Assembly (NCBI GenBank): GCA_015680685.1
Contig: MNCI01000918.1
Coordinates: 134,999 to 198,998, forward strand
Direction of reading: 5' to 3'
DNA length: 64,000 nt
Source of the DNA: Gnetum montanum
Taxonomy: Eukaryota; Streptophyta; Gnetopsida; Gnetales; Gnetaceae
The notes below the pieces were generated by a model that worked only from the letters and a program-made list of their open reading frames with translations, was not told where the DNA came from and did no database searches. Positions 48,221-59,399 of this stretch are shown piece after piece. Both the position numbers and the translations under genes were made by a program. The first letter of the stretch is position 1. The number at the start of each line of letters is the position of its first letter.

Positions 48221-49128
48221 TCAGGTGGCAAGTAGGAGTTCATCATGATCATCTCTCTCATGATGTCTATGATGTCTACGTGGTTCCCTACTTTCCCTTC
48301 TTTCATGCCTTGATTCTCTCAAATGCCCTTGTCCTCTTTCTCGACTCTCTCGTTGAGGTCTATCATTTTTCTTACCCTTATCCTCACGATTTGGCTCTTT
48401 ATGATTGCGTCTCGATGTTGAAGGAGAGGGTGAATGATGTGATGAAGGGGAAGAAGAAGGAGAGCCATCGTCATGATGATGGCTCCTAACTTCTCTTTGG
48501 TGGTCCCTGCCCCGATCGTGATGATGATCAAAATGCTCACCTTTGTCATGTGTTCGTGTTCCCTCATTCAACACTTGGTGTTCATGGTGATCAGAACCAG
48601 GATAGTGTATTGTGGAGCGTAGGTTTTGATACACCACCTCCTCACTATCGTTAGAAGTGGGAACATCATTTTGTGGAGAACCTATTGAGATAGGTTCACC
48701 ACCACTAATTTCTCTTATGACAGGCAAAGCATTGCAGGGTCCTTTGCCCTTCAACGATGTGTGATAACTCTCCTGTCGCAAGTCCCTTAGATGTTGCGCT
48801 ACTATGGGATGGTAATGCCTTATGTCATAATCTTTTGCAACGTATTCAGCATATAATTCCATCATGCCTATTTGTGCAAGAGCACGAAGAAGCATGTTAG
48901 GGACTGCCTGATCTGGAGGTAACACTATGTTACCTTGCAAGTCTATCCAACGCAGTTGTTCATCCTGATGGAGGATAAAGGTAAATCAGGTATATACTCA
49001 TCGTGATGAGTATATACCACCCGATACTGTTGAGGAACTGGCAATTTTTGGTTATGTGTTTGGTGCCGCCGACTGTCTCTAGTGTGATCCCTAGGTGGTG
49101 AAGTGCTTTTATGAGAAGAAGAAGACAT
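48221..49128 (-). pseudogene. Upstream ORF (before gag) of element 1, one frameshift
   Basis: The ATG at 49128 opens SSSSHKSTSPP, then LPVPQQYRVVYTHHDEYI. A frameshift near 48980 breaks it, and it goes on QLRWIDLQGNIVLPPDQAVP. The second half (about 48600-48230) is extremely rich in His, Arg, Glu, Asp and Ser. It ends in TGA at 48223-48221. The same ORF is in element 2. Function unknown; a charged, probably disordered RNA-binding-like tail is an inference from composition only. Confidence 0.7.
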
Positions 49129-49255
49129 TGTGTCTTATTCGGTGTGCCGATTAACCGTTATATAATTTTTCTCTTGATTAACCCTAAGGGTTTGTTTAAG
49201 CTTCCCAACAATGTAAATGATTTCCTATGTTCTACTTAGCGCACAAATAACTTAG

Positions 49256-49273
49256 TCCCTGGCAACGACGCCA
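49256..49273 (-). other. Primer-binding site of element 1 (tRNA-Asp type)
   Basis: On the minus strand TGGCGTCGTTGCCAGGGA follows the 5' LTR after one base. It differs at two positions from TGGCGCCGTTGCCGGGGA, the complement of the plant tRNA-Asp 3' end that Athila/Tat elements use. Confidence 0.85.
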
Positions 49274-49274
49274 A

Positions 49275-50075
49275 TGATGAGTGGCGAGGTACCCCTACAC
49301 TCAACCATATGAATACGAGCGTTACACGTGCAATCCGGTCGAACTCCGTAGACTAAGTGCCTACACGCCTCATGGAACACTTAAGGTTAATCATTCGTTG
49401 TCTTCCCAGACTTACTTGTATTTGTCACGGTTGTATGGTTAAGTAAGTCTGAGGCATATGATTTTTATATCTTTTCGGTTTTATCTCCTATGCTAATGAG
49501 GTGAAGGGTGAAGAGACTAATTAACTAACTAAGCCCTAATTAACCTAGCATCAGTATTCATTCCCACTTACCATTCACACCCTGAACTAATGCAACCTTC
49601 TGGGATTAGCAAACACTATTCGTTGTTGGGATTACCAAGCGTAACGCACGTGCTCGGAGCGGTCGTACTGAATGCAATTAACTAGGAGAGAAGGGTTGAG
49701 AGAGATTTAATGAACTAATAAAACAGTTAAACATTAACAATAAATAACAATAAATAAAGTCCTATTTAGCTTAGTCCATGCACTGCAAGGTTTATCCAAG
49801 AAGTTTGTCTTTATTTCCGTACACAAACTTGTGTTTAGGTACAATATTTGCTCGAATAAAGATCCGTTCACTTTGCAGCTCCTATTGCGGGCACATGGAA
49901 ATTATTCTATCTCTGGAGAGGTAAAACTGCCAGAGTTTCACTATGGTTTAGGCCTAAAATCTGAAACAAGGGAGAGCCACCTCTTATTTATAGATTTGGT
50001 GGTGCACTACGATATCGCGTGCGCGATATCGCGGTGGAGACAATATCGCGGCCCATGCGATATTGCATCCCATCA
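49275..50075 (-). repeat. 5' LTR of element 1
   Basis: 801 bases, TGATGAGTGGCGAGG at the left and TGCATCCCATCA at the right. On the minus strand the TATA box CTATAAATAAGAG lies at 49994-49982. Upstream of it are GATATC-like units at 50011, 50025, 50042 and 50059, spaced 14-18 bases apart. Confidence 0.9.
50008..50068 (-). promoter_or_regulatory. GATATC palindrome array upstream of the LTR TATA box
   Basis: Four near-palindromes built on CGATATCG (GATATCGCG, GCGATATCGCG, AATATCGCG, GCGATATTGC) lie between the LTR end and the TATA box. Comparable arrays are in the LTRs at 34966-35015, 41028-41080, 42384-42470, 43805-43878, 53616-53680 and 62720-62790. It is probably a U3 enhancer or protein-binding array; no binding protein can be named. 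Confidence 0.6.
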
Positions 50076-50080
50076 AGACT

Positions 50081-50950
50081 TTACTTCAAAAATGCTATTC
50101 CTAGGATTCAAAGAAATACCATAATCTTGATATCTATTGAAAATCTACTAAAGGTGATTAATATGATATTTTTTCTTTGAGTAAATAGTAATATCATGTA
50201 GATAAATTATAATAATTTTTCTTATTAAATCTTTAAAAGCTATATCCATAGCTCTTTGGAATGTGGCTCCAACATTGGACAATCCAAATGGCATCCTTTT
50301 ATAAGCAAAAGTTCCCCACTTATTAATGAAGGATGTCTTATACCTATTATTTTTATCAATAATAATCTGATTATATCTCATAAAACCATCCAAAAAAGAG
50401 TACACTTGACATCCAAATACTTAAATTAGCATTTCATTTATTTTGGGAAGCATATATCTATCCTTTCCTGAAGCTTCATTTAAATTTTAGAAATCGACAA
50501 ATAACCTAATTTTACCACTCCTTTTCCTTACAGGTACAAGATTGGCTAGCCAAATTGAATATTGGGCTACATATATAATTCTAGGCTGTAATAGCTTATT
50601 GATTTCAACTTCTATGGTTGGTTTTAAAGATGGATTAAACTTGCTTTACATTTTTCTTATCTCCATATAATCCTTGATTAATGGGATCTTGTGAGTCATC
50701 ACATTAGGTCTAAATGCTCTACGATCATCGTAAGGCCATGTAAAATTACCCAAATTATCCTTTAAGAAGGATAACAATTTCCATCTAAAACCGAGATCAT
50801 TTCCTTTGGTAATATTTAATATTCTTGGCTTTTCTTTGAATCCTAGGTTTATCATTTCATAAGCTTGATCATTTGGATTTTGAATGTCTATTTTTTTAAG
50901 CAACATTTTGTTAAACTCATGCTGATAATCAACTATCTTTTTTGAAATAA
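50081..50950 (-). pseudogene. RT N-terminal half of the old Tat element
   Basis: Minus strand: QHKIPL-like THKIPLIKD (50700), ANLVPVRKRSGKIRLFVDF (about 50560-50500), YSFLDGFMRYNQIIID (50400), WGTFAYKRMPFGLSNVGATF (50310), then YLHDITIYSKK where YLDD is usual. Its downstream half continues at 43626. Several stops. Confidence 0.82.
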
Positions 50951-51179
50951 AATTTCATTTAAGTTGTGATTTAACTTTTTATTGAAACATAACTTTATTC
51001 TCGAATTCTTCGTTATTCTTTAAGAACCTAAGTAATTGACCAGTATCTCTAAATACCTAGAAGTGTTTTACATTATTTGGGATTAAAGGCTCATTTTCAA
51101 TATTAATTAAAACTCTTTTATATTTTTTAATCTTTGACAGATTCAATGTTGAGGCCACTATCACTAGCTTATTTGCTAA

Positions 51180-51545
51180 AAAGTTATTTTCTCTACATAT
51201 ATGCTTTATTTCATATTACGAAAACTAGACTAACAAGTTATAAACAAGTTGTTTATATGGCCTCAAAAATTAACTCTTTACTACACATTCACCCATCACC
51301 TATTTGTAAATATTCTTTGAATCTTCTTTAATTATAATTCTTTTAATACCTTTCTCCAAAGCCATTCTAATTTCGATATAGAGGGCTTCATACTCAATCT
51401 TATTATTCATACATGGGAATGATAGATGTGTAGCTTTGAAAGTTTTGTGAGAATTATCTTTTGTTAATACTATTCCAACTCAGGCCCCTTTTGAGTTACA
51501 AGACCCATCAAAATATAGTTTCCACTTTTCATTGCTTTGAATTTC
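51180..51545 (-). pseudogene. Additional RNase H-like domain (aRNH type) upstream of RT
   Basis: The minus strand reads KWKLYFDGSCNSKGA, then a stop, VGIVLTKDNS, MNNKIEYEALYIEIRMALEK and IIIKEDSKNIYK. This is the RVT_3/aRNH pattern with all three acidic positions (D, E, D). Dual RNase H is known from Tat elements, and the classical RNase H of the same element is at 42370. Confidence 0.8.
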
Positions 51546-51869
51546 TTCTCTTTTTGGGACTTGAACTTCTCCAAGTGAACATGCTCCTATTCAAATATCC
51601 TTGGTCTTAATGATTTTGTTCTTTCCATCAAAAGTAATATTCTTGATCATCAAGGGCTTACTGTAGATGTATATTTGATTAGGGTCTCCCTTCCATGGTA
51701 GCCACATGTATGAATAATCTATTGATATATAGCTAGAAAAATTGTTACTCTAACTCCTACTTAGCAAGAGATTATATGAATCTGGTAATTGTTCCCTAGT
51801 TTTTACTCTACTCTTATTTTGTTGAACATTTTCCTTGTAGGATTATTCTAGTGATAGTTCTAATTATTC

Positions 51870-52010
51870 ACAAATAGATAGTAGTAGTAGAGTTGATGTA
51901 GCTCTTGAATCAACCAAACAATTATGCAAATATTTATCATTCAATTTTAATATTAGAAGAAAATAAGGAGCTTCTTTATATGGAGTACAAGGATAGTTAC
52001 ATTTTACTAT
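51870..52010 (-). pseudogene. Protease region of the old Tat element
   Basis: LILKLNDKYLHNCLVDSRAT at about 51955-51895, then STLLLSICE. This is the retropepsin core in which DSG has become DSR. Confidence 0.6.
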
Positions 52011-52249
52011 TTTCTCTTCGTTAGCTTAGTTCATATTTTCCAACGTTCTTCTTTGCTTTAACCAGTTTTAAAACCTTCCTTTGTTAACTTTCCATTTGTA
52101 GTATTTGGTATATACTAATGTTTTCTTTGACATGTTTTAGATTTTCCATTAAGTCATATTCACCATTGCCATACAAGCTCGACTTCCTAAACCATTTGCT
52201 AAATGATTAATTTTGGGGATTTTAATTAATCTAGATAATTTTCTCTTTT

Positions 52250-52875
52250 CTCTTTTCTTTTTCATTTGGTTTGAAAGCTCTGCTTTTAGTAGTAGGATTA
52301 GGGACAATATTTGGAGCCCTAGACATAGTTAATTTTTCTTTTGATCTTAAGTTATATTTAGATCCATCATTATTGTTGCGTTACTTATCTAAAGATAAAT
52401 CTTCTTCTAAACTTGCTAAGGAGGAAATGTCACTTGATTACTCTTTGAAGATGATTGACCATTAGATTCAATGTCAAGAAAATGTGAGGTAGTTGTGTTA
52501 TTATCATCTTTAAAATCTATTAATTGGGTATCTTGATGTCTATGTTTCTTATGCTTCTTTTCTTCTTTGATTTTAACTTTAGCTAATGTTTTTTCTAACT
52601 TGAGTACTTTGTTAGATAATTCCTTCGTTAGCTTTCCTTTTTTTAGAATCTTCATTTTTTGATCTTAGTCTTTATTAATAGTAGAGTGTAATTCTTTAAA
52701 ATGAGCTACATTTTGCATAGAAACTAGTGTAATTTTCTCACCTTTTGATGCTTGAACAATGTCTTCATTAGCAAAGTTTAATTTTTTTCTAACTAGATAG
52801 CCTCGTTAAACAAATCATTCAAAGTTAGCAAATTTGGGGTCTTTCTTAGCCAGATTGAAATGTTGGCATTGATAG
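52250..52875 (-). pseudogene. gag/linker part of the old Tat element
   Basis: A Lys-rich coiled-coil-like stretch (KKGKLTKELSNKVLKLEKTL at 52647-52590) and a His/Lys-rich KHKKHRHQD. It precedes the protease and continues the gag sequence at 62805-63500, across element 2. Confidence 0.5.
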
Positions 52876-53687
52876 TGATGAGCGGTGAGGTATCCCTACG
52901 CTCAACCATAGGAATACGAGTGTCCATGCATGATCCGGTTGAATTCCAAGGACTAAGTGCTTATGCACCTTTGTGGAACAAGGACGGGCTAGTCAATCAT
53001 TGTCTTTCCAAGCTTACTTGTATAGCACGATTGTATGGTTAAGTAAACTTGAGGTACATGATTTTTATAGTTTTTTATGTTTTTATGTCCTGATGCAACA
53101 AAGGAAGGAAAGAGAGATAACTAAGTAACTAATTTAATTTAACTACTCAACTATGCTTTAACTAGTCCTAACACCAGCATTCATTCTCACTTGCCGTACA
53201 CATCCTTAACTAGTGCAACACTACTGGGATTACCAAATGCTAATCGTTACTGGGTTACCAAGCATAACATGCATGTTCGAAGTGGTCATACTAAGTGTGC
53301 TTACTTAGGAGAGTTGTAGGGTGAGAGAGAGAACATTAATTAACCAAGGAAAGCATTAAGTAACAATAATTAACATTAATTAATCTATTCTCAATGCTGT
53401 AAGATTTATTACAAAGTTTGTGTTTATTACCATACACAAGGTGTGCTCAGGTACATAATGCTCGAATAAAGATCCGTTCACTTTATGACTCCTATTGTAG
53501 GCACATAGAAATAATTCTAAGTTTGAGAGGAAGAAAAGGCAAGAGTTTGGATAAGGGTCTAACTAATCTATTGCCAAAATAAGTGCACCTGCCTCTTATT
53601 TATAGGCAATGAGGCAGGTCTCGATATCCCTTAGAACGCTCTGATATCGCGGACCTAATATTGTGGTCTTAATATCGCTGTTCATCA
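52876..53687 (-). repeat. 3' LTR of element 2
   Basis: 812 bases, TGATGAGCGGTGAGG to CGCTGTTCATCA. It carries about 25 bases around 53042-53066 that the partner LTR lacks. The minus-strand TGTGGGGGCA just before it (53697-53688) is the likely polypurine tract. Confidence 0.92.
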
Positions 53688-55560
53688 TGCCCCCACAACT
53701 AAATGAAAACTCATCCTCGAGTTCCTTACAAAATATTGGGAAGGTATGGGATTATTGACTGAATGACAACTGACAGTGGAACGGGGTGACAGACTCAAAG
53801 TGCCTGGTGAACGGATCAACAACACATTACAACATTGGTGTTCATATCCATGGTGGTGAACACTATACATAAATGACATCTAGACTCTTATTTGACAGCT
53901 TAGAGTAAGAGAAAAGAAGATGAGATGTGTTGCTACCGATGCCGAGATTATGCCATCCATTGTTTATCCATAGCCACATGAGCAAACTTGTTCCTTTCAT
54001 AAACACTGTAGCTCCAGTCCGTCCGAAGTTCTCCCTCCTATCCTAGTTCATTATTCGTATGATTGTCATCTGCACACACAACATAATCACAAATTAGCAA
54101 GGATAGATAAACTACAATGCAGTTGCTACCTTACCTTGATATAAAGCGCATTGGCTAAGTCGTGGTTATGGAAGATACTAGGTTAGAGGTTTATTGCTGG
54201 TGACTACCTGAGGTGTAGGGGTGAAATAAGTAGTAGAATGGAAAAATTTGTGACAGGGCCCCCACGACTAAGAGCCAACCTCTGGTAGCAATAAGATGGA
54301 AAAAATAGAAGGAACAAGAAAGATGGGAAAAATAACAACGATGATGCCAATAAAATGGATGTCATGGATGGGGATGATATGAGAAATTGCTGGTTGCAAG
54401 AAATGTTTAAGGAAAAGAATTTAACAATTGCACCATAAAGGAATGTCAGTGGGTCCTCCCCAAAGCAATCTTATGCCTTTTATGCCTTGATAAACCCACA
54501 AACCAAAGAGTCTGTAGGCTCTAGGAATGACACATGGAATAAGGGTTAAAAGCTGACCCACAAGAATTTCTGAAGGAAAAATAATGCATCAACCACAATA
54601 TAGACTAATCATAAAACCAACAATGAGGTGGAAAATGGGAAGAAAGATGGAGTGGAGAAGATGGAATGGAATCCCAAGAGCATGGTTGTGTAAAGTTCCT
54701 TGTGTATTTTATGGTTCTGGTGACTGAGTAGAACTCATTCCAAATCTAGACTCAAACCAACTACATCCAGTGACCTTGCATCAATACACTTGACCAGTCC
54801 ATCCTCTTGAAGCAATAAGAATGCTTCCCCAAAGAGTCACCACGATTCCAAGGAGAGGAAGATGGAGAAGTAAGAAGCGAGAAAGGGCCTTAGTTAGAGG
54901 GAACCTTCAGACATGGGTAACATGTCTTTCCAGTGCCATAACTAGTGCTTGTAGCCTATATTTCTTTATTATGTCTAAGGGGTGTGCTTTGAATTCCCAC
55001 GTTTTTTTTGCATGAGAACCACACCATGCAAAGACTTATTATTATTTTTCAATTAGCTTCCTGATAGTAGGTCAATGTTGGAATGGTAGAATACCCATGA
55101 AAAGCATCCAAGTTCCCAAGAGAATAGCCAGCACAAGTGTGTCAAATCCCCTTGAAGTCACACCCTTTTCAACCATTGAGTCCTTCCTTGGTTTGAAGAA
55201 TACAAAGCCACCAATTCATTAACAAGTTTATTTAGGAAAAGGGACAGTACAGTTCCAAGCCAAGGGATACCATAGAGTTGAATGAATGAATGGATAGTGT
55301 AGACTCATTGCCTGTTTTATCAAAAGAACCATATCTTAGTATCAACATTGAAAATCAAGGGTAGAAACCAAACATTAGCAACCAACATCATTATAATACA
55401 ATCCACCATCATGAGCAGTTATTGTAAGATGAATAAAAGTAAATGAAACAAAGAAATAGTAAAATTATGAATGATGGTGTAAAATAAAAATAAGTAAATG
55501 TCAAAAATGCGCAAAACAAAAATGTGTAAAACAAAAATACAAAAGGAACTGAGGGCTTTG
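53688..55560 (-). other. 3' non-coding region of element 2
   Basis: Nearly 1.9 kb, matching 43890-45790 of element 1. No protein is recognised. The T-rich frame at 55591-55409 is hydrophobic only because it lies over an A-rich tandem array (55478-55545). There is no sign of an envelope-like gene. Confidence 0.7.
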
Positions 55561-55943
55561 AATGGTTAGCATTGGTGGCCGTCTCCCCCATGACTTAGGT
55601 GGTAGGAGGCAATCTGAAATAGGGAGCAAGGTTGTCCACCAACAGAGGTAGAATTGGTACTGCCTATCCTAGGCTCATGGAAAGGTTTGGTTTGTTGGAC
55701 TTTGACCAATAGCTTCTTGTCCAGGCTTTCAAGTTTGTAAATCATCATGGCCCCTAAAGGAAAAGTTGCATGAATGACATAAGGTCATTCCCACAGCGTT
55801 TGAAATTTGTTTCGTTGTGGCAAATGTGTGGGATTCTAGTAGAGAAACCAATCTCTTGGTTGATATTTAAGTTTTCTAATCCTTAGGTTATGATGTTGTT
55901 TATTGAAGGCCTTGTGCAATTCGTTAGATAATAGGGTGGCTAA

Positions 55944-56642
55944 TCAGTTCTCATCTAGCAAGTTAAGGATCATTAACCATTCTTTTTGTGTTAGATCAAG
56001 GTCAAGATTGAGATCACATGCCATAGATAGTGTACAGAGTTCTGCTTGAATGGGAAGCATTGGAAGTTTCCCATACACTAACTCATAGGGAGAGTAGCCT
56101 ATAGGGAGTTTCCATGTGGAGCGGTATGCCCAAAGAGCATCGTTTTGTTTGGTGCTCCAATCTCGCCTATACTTGCTAATAGTTCTTGTCAATCTCGCCT
56201 ATACTTGCTAATAGTTTCCATGTTTGGCTTGACCATTCGCTTGAGGGTGGTATGGTGTAGTTAGTTTGTGTTCAACCCCTAAGCGTTGCATTAGCTTTCA
56301 AAAAGTTACACCTATAAAATGTGTGCCATTGTTAGAAATAAGTGCATGAGGCATGCCAAACCTGTTTATGATTTTTTGTTGAATAAATTGTTCAGCTATA
56401 GATGATGTACAATCTTTAACAGCGGCTGCTTTTGCCCATTTTGTAAAGTAGTCAATGACAACACCGATGTAGGCTTTTCCATTGGACATTGGTGTAATAG
56501 GCCCCATAAAATCAATTCCCCATATGTTGAAGGGTTCTAGAGGTTGAATCCATTGTTGCGGACCCTCCATTCTAACAGTCATTCCCCCATCACGTTGATA
56601 GTGCTCACAAGATTGGACAAAATGATGGGCACCCTGAAACAA
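55944..56642 (-). pseudogene. Integrase core of element 2, catalytic triad broken
   Basis: WGIDFMGPITPMSNGKAYIG carries the first Asp. The second is changed (LISNNGTHF for LISDNGTHF) and the third Glu is Lys (PQANGQAKHGN for PQ.NGQAE). A tandem duplication at about 56163-56215 shifts the frame after the core. Downstream, 56190-55944 keeps the QNDALWAYRSTWKLPIGYSP segment. Confidence 0.85.
56163..56214. repeat. Short tandem duplication inside the integrase
   Basis: CTCGCCTATACTTGCTAATAG occurs twice, about 30 bases apart, separated by TTCTTGTCAAT. It breaks the integrase frame. Confidence 0.8.
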
Positions 56643-56879
56643 TGTAGGCCAATAATATCTTGCAAGTAGGATTTTAATGGCTGTTCATCTCTTGACATAA
56701 TGACCCCCACAAGGACCCTCATGAGTGTCTTGGAGAACTCGTAGTTGATTTATATTAGGAACGCACCATCAAACCAAGCCATCGGAACATACTTTATAAA
56801 GTTGCCCGTTGATTTTCATAAAATACTTGGTTTGGTGGAGAAACCGTTGTTTCTTTTTAGCATCTAACTCTTATGGTGT

Positions 56880-57330
56880 TTATTGTGTAAGGAGATAGGT
56901 GAGAATACTACTATACCAATTTGTCTCCATGGTCAATTGATTAGTTACTACACCTACAAAGAGGAGTTCATCAGGGAAATGATCAGAAATTGGATACTCA
57001 TCCTCTTTGTTGTCCCATCGCAACTGAGATAAATGAGCAGAAACTACATTCTCGGTGCCTTTACGATCAATCATCATAAGATTGAACTTCTGTAAGATTA
57101 CAAGCCATCGTATAATGAGAGGACTTACCATTGGTTTATTCAATAGGAACCGGATTGTACTATGATCTGTATGTACAAATACCTTATAACCCAATACATA
57201 GTGCCTAAATTTTTCTAGTGCAAACATTACAACCATTAACTCTTTCTCTGTTGTAGTGTAGTTAAGTTGTGCACTAGCAATACTCCTACTTGCATAGTGG
57301 AGGTAATAAGGACATTTTTGGCCATCTAAC
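56880..57330 (-). pseudogene. RNase H of element 2
   Basis: 57236-56880 reads MFALEKFRHYVLGYKVFVHT, then DHSTIRFLLNKP, IIRWLVILQKFNL and GTENVVSAHLSQL. This is the Athila-type RNase H end with its HTDH motif. Confidence 0.85.
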
Positions 57331-57699
57331 TATGTAAGTATGGCTCCTAAAGCATAGTTGGACACGTCAGTTATTATATGGAATGGTTTGGACTAGTGAA
57401 GAGCTTGTAGAATGGGTGTTTCCACGAGCTTCTATTTTAAAGTTTGGAAAGCTAATTTGCATTCCCTGGTCCATTCGAAAGGTACGTCCTTTTTTGTTAG
57501 TTCAACCAATGGTTTTGGAACCTTTGAAAAGTTCTCAATAAAGCATTTGTAATAGCCAGTGTATCCAAGGAATGATCGAGTATCTTTTACAGTTTCAAGT
57601 TGCCGAGTAATTCCTTGGATAACTTTGATCTTTTTAGGGTCTACCTCTATCCCTGTTTGTGAGATCTTATGTTCTAGTACAACACCTTCTTAGACCATT

Positions 57700-58734
57700 A
57701 AATGGATTTTTTGCCAGTTGAGCCTTATAGTTGGTTTCTATACATCATTTTAGTACTTTCTCTAACTGGTCCAAGGCTTGATTAAAGTTCGCTCCATAGG
57801 TGGAGAAGTCATCCATGAAGACCTCCATACCATTTCCTATCTATTGCTGGAATATTCTTAGAACTAATCGTTGAAACATTGTAGAGGCATTGCACAAGCC
57901 AAATGGCATTTGTTTGTATGAAAATGTTCCCTAAGGACTGGTGAATGTAGTTTTGGCTTGGTCTTTTGGGGCTATTTGTATTTGGTTGTACCCACTGTAC
58001 CCATCCAGAAAACTATAGTAGCGATGCCCTACAATGGTGTCTAAGACTTGGTCAACGAATGGAAATGGAATGTGGTCTTTGAATGTTGCCATATTTAGTA
58101 GCCTAAAATGTATGCACACCTTCCATTTACCTCCCTTTTTGGGCACAATAACTAAGGGGCTAACCCATTAACTATTAGCAATGGGGTATATGAACCAAAA
58201 TTTTAGAAGCTGTTCGATTTCTTCGTTAACCATTTGCTTAAGCTTTAGGTTAAGTCGCCTCCATGGTTGTTTTTGAGGCTTTATGGAGGGGTTGGTGTAA
58301 ATTCTATGTTGGCATATCCTAGGATCTATTCCTATTAATTCATGATATGACCAAGCAAAGGCTTTTGACCATTTATTTATTACCTTCAACAGTCTCTCTT
58401 TTTGTTGAGGAGCGAGGTTAGCGTTAATAATTACCGGTTTTCCATTCTTGAGAAATGCGTATTCCATACCGGTAGGCAATGGTTTTAACTTAAGGGGCTC
58501 TTGCTTAAACTTATCAGGGATTTCCAACTTCTCATAGTTGATATTTTCAAGGTCAAGACTTGGAAGTTGGTGATGGACTTGCTCTAATGTGTCTATGATA
58601 TTGATGTACGTGAAAGTCAAACCTTCAGTTGGTTCCATGCATATAGTTGAACTACTCTCTTGATCAGTTGTCAACCATTGGGTGCCTTCTTGTCTTGTGG
58701 CTGCTGCATACAGGCATCTTTGTATATGAGTCAC
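57700..58734 (-). pseudogene. Reverse transcriptase of element 2
   Basis: From 58734: leader with LPSLDLENINYEKLEIPDKF, then SKAFAWSYHELIGIDP, a stop at about 58168, KWKVCIHFRLLN, YYSFLDGYSGYNQIQIAP and the catalytic VFMDDFSTYG (MDD at 57816-57808). Stops at 58168, 57931 and 57840 break the frame. Confidence 0.88.
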
Positions 58735-58768
58735 TTGTGCACACTTATTGCATGCAGGTAATGTGAAA

Positions 58769-58868
58769 CATTGTACAAACCATGACTTCTACATGCAATT
58801 ACACCCTGTGTCACTATANAATTGTACAAACCATGACTTCTACATGCAATTACACCCTGTGTCACTAT
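58769..58868. other. Single-N assembly join with duplicated ends
   Basis: About 49 bases (ATTGTACAAACCATGACTTC and on) are repeated on both sides of the N at 58819. They are unmerged contig ends lying between the protease and RT of element 2. Confidence 0.82.
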
Positions 58869-58949
58869 ATGCGATGCATGGAACTTTCTTCTTTTCGATT
58901 TTTCCAAATGTATTTTTCTTCGATATTTCCAGGGAAAGATCATGGATTC

Positions 58950-59340
58950 CTAGGCAGCATCAATTATGCTTAGCCATGCTCTTCCCATTATGACTGGGAA
59001 GTCCCCCTTACTGTTGTTCACTTGAATTACTAGGAAATTGGCTGGATATGACCATCCACAAACAGTGGTAGCGATGTCCTCCACTAGTCCTAATGGGACA
59101 GTGATGGGCTGGTCAGCCAGCTCTAAACGAATGTTACTCTTTTTTAGTGGAGGCAAGTTCTAGGCTTTGTACATTTCTTGAGAGATTATGTTGACACTAT
59201 AAACTAAATCCAAAAGATATTTGCACGACTCATTCCCAATGATCTGTAGATATATAAGAGGACTGCCAAGATCAGAGAATTTCCTAGGAAGATGGCAAGA
59301 TTGTATTCAATCGATGACGACATGAGTTAACATGACTGTA
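58950..59340 (-). pseudogene. Protease region of element 2, active site lost
   Basis: The active-site region reads YLLDLVYSVNIIS (DLV in place of DSG) near 59210-59175. The later part keeps LPPLKKSNIRLELADQPITV and GDFPVIMGRAWLSIIDA. Confidence 0.8.
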
Positions 59341-59399
59341 TGCATTAGGTGTGGTGTTTAGTTTGAAGGGAGTTTCAAAGTTTTGATTGGTAATGAGGC

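Larger units (their letters stand above)
43627..50075 (-). mobile_element. Element 1: Athila-like LTR retrotransposon, internally deleted, target duplication AGACT
   Basis: Bounded by perfect AGACT duplications (43622-43626 and 50076-50080). The 5' LTR is 49275-50075 and the 3' LTR 43627-43889; the 3' copy is shortened at a single-N join at 43744. Inside are a tRNA-Asp-type primer site (49256-49273), an upstream ORF, gag and the protease region. Then, at about 45880-45850, sequence matching the pol leader jumps straight into the 3' non-coding region. RT, RNase H and integrase are missing, so it is non-autonomous. It is inserted in the RT of the old Tat element. Confidence 0.9.

Noticed and set aside
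50008-50068. GATATC array as a CRISPR-like or satellite array
   Set aside because: Only 3-5 short palindromic units inside an LTR promoter of a plant element; no spacers.
55409-55591. Hydrophobic ORF in element 2 (and 45609-45815 in element 1) as an envelope-like gene
   Set aside because: The hydrophobicity comes from translating the T-rich strand of an A-rich tandem array; the two frames are not conserved in sequence.
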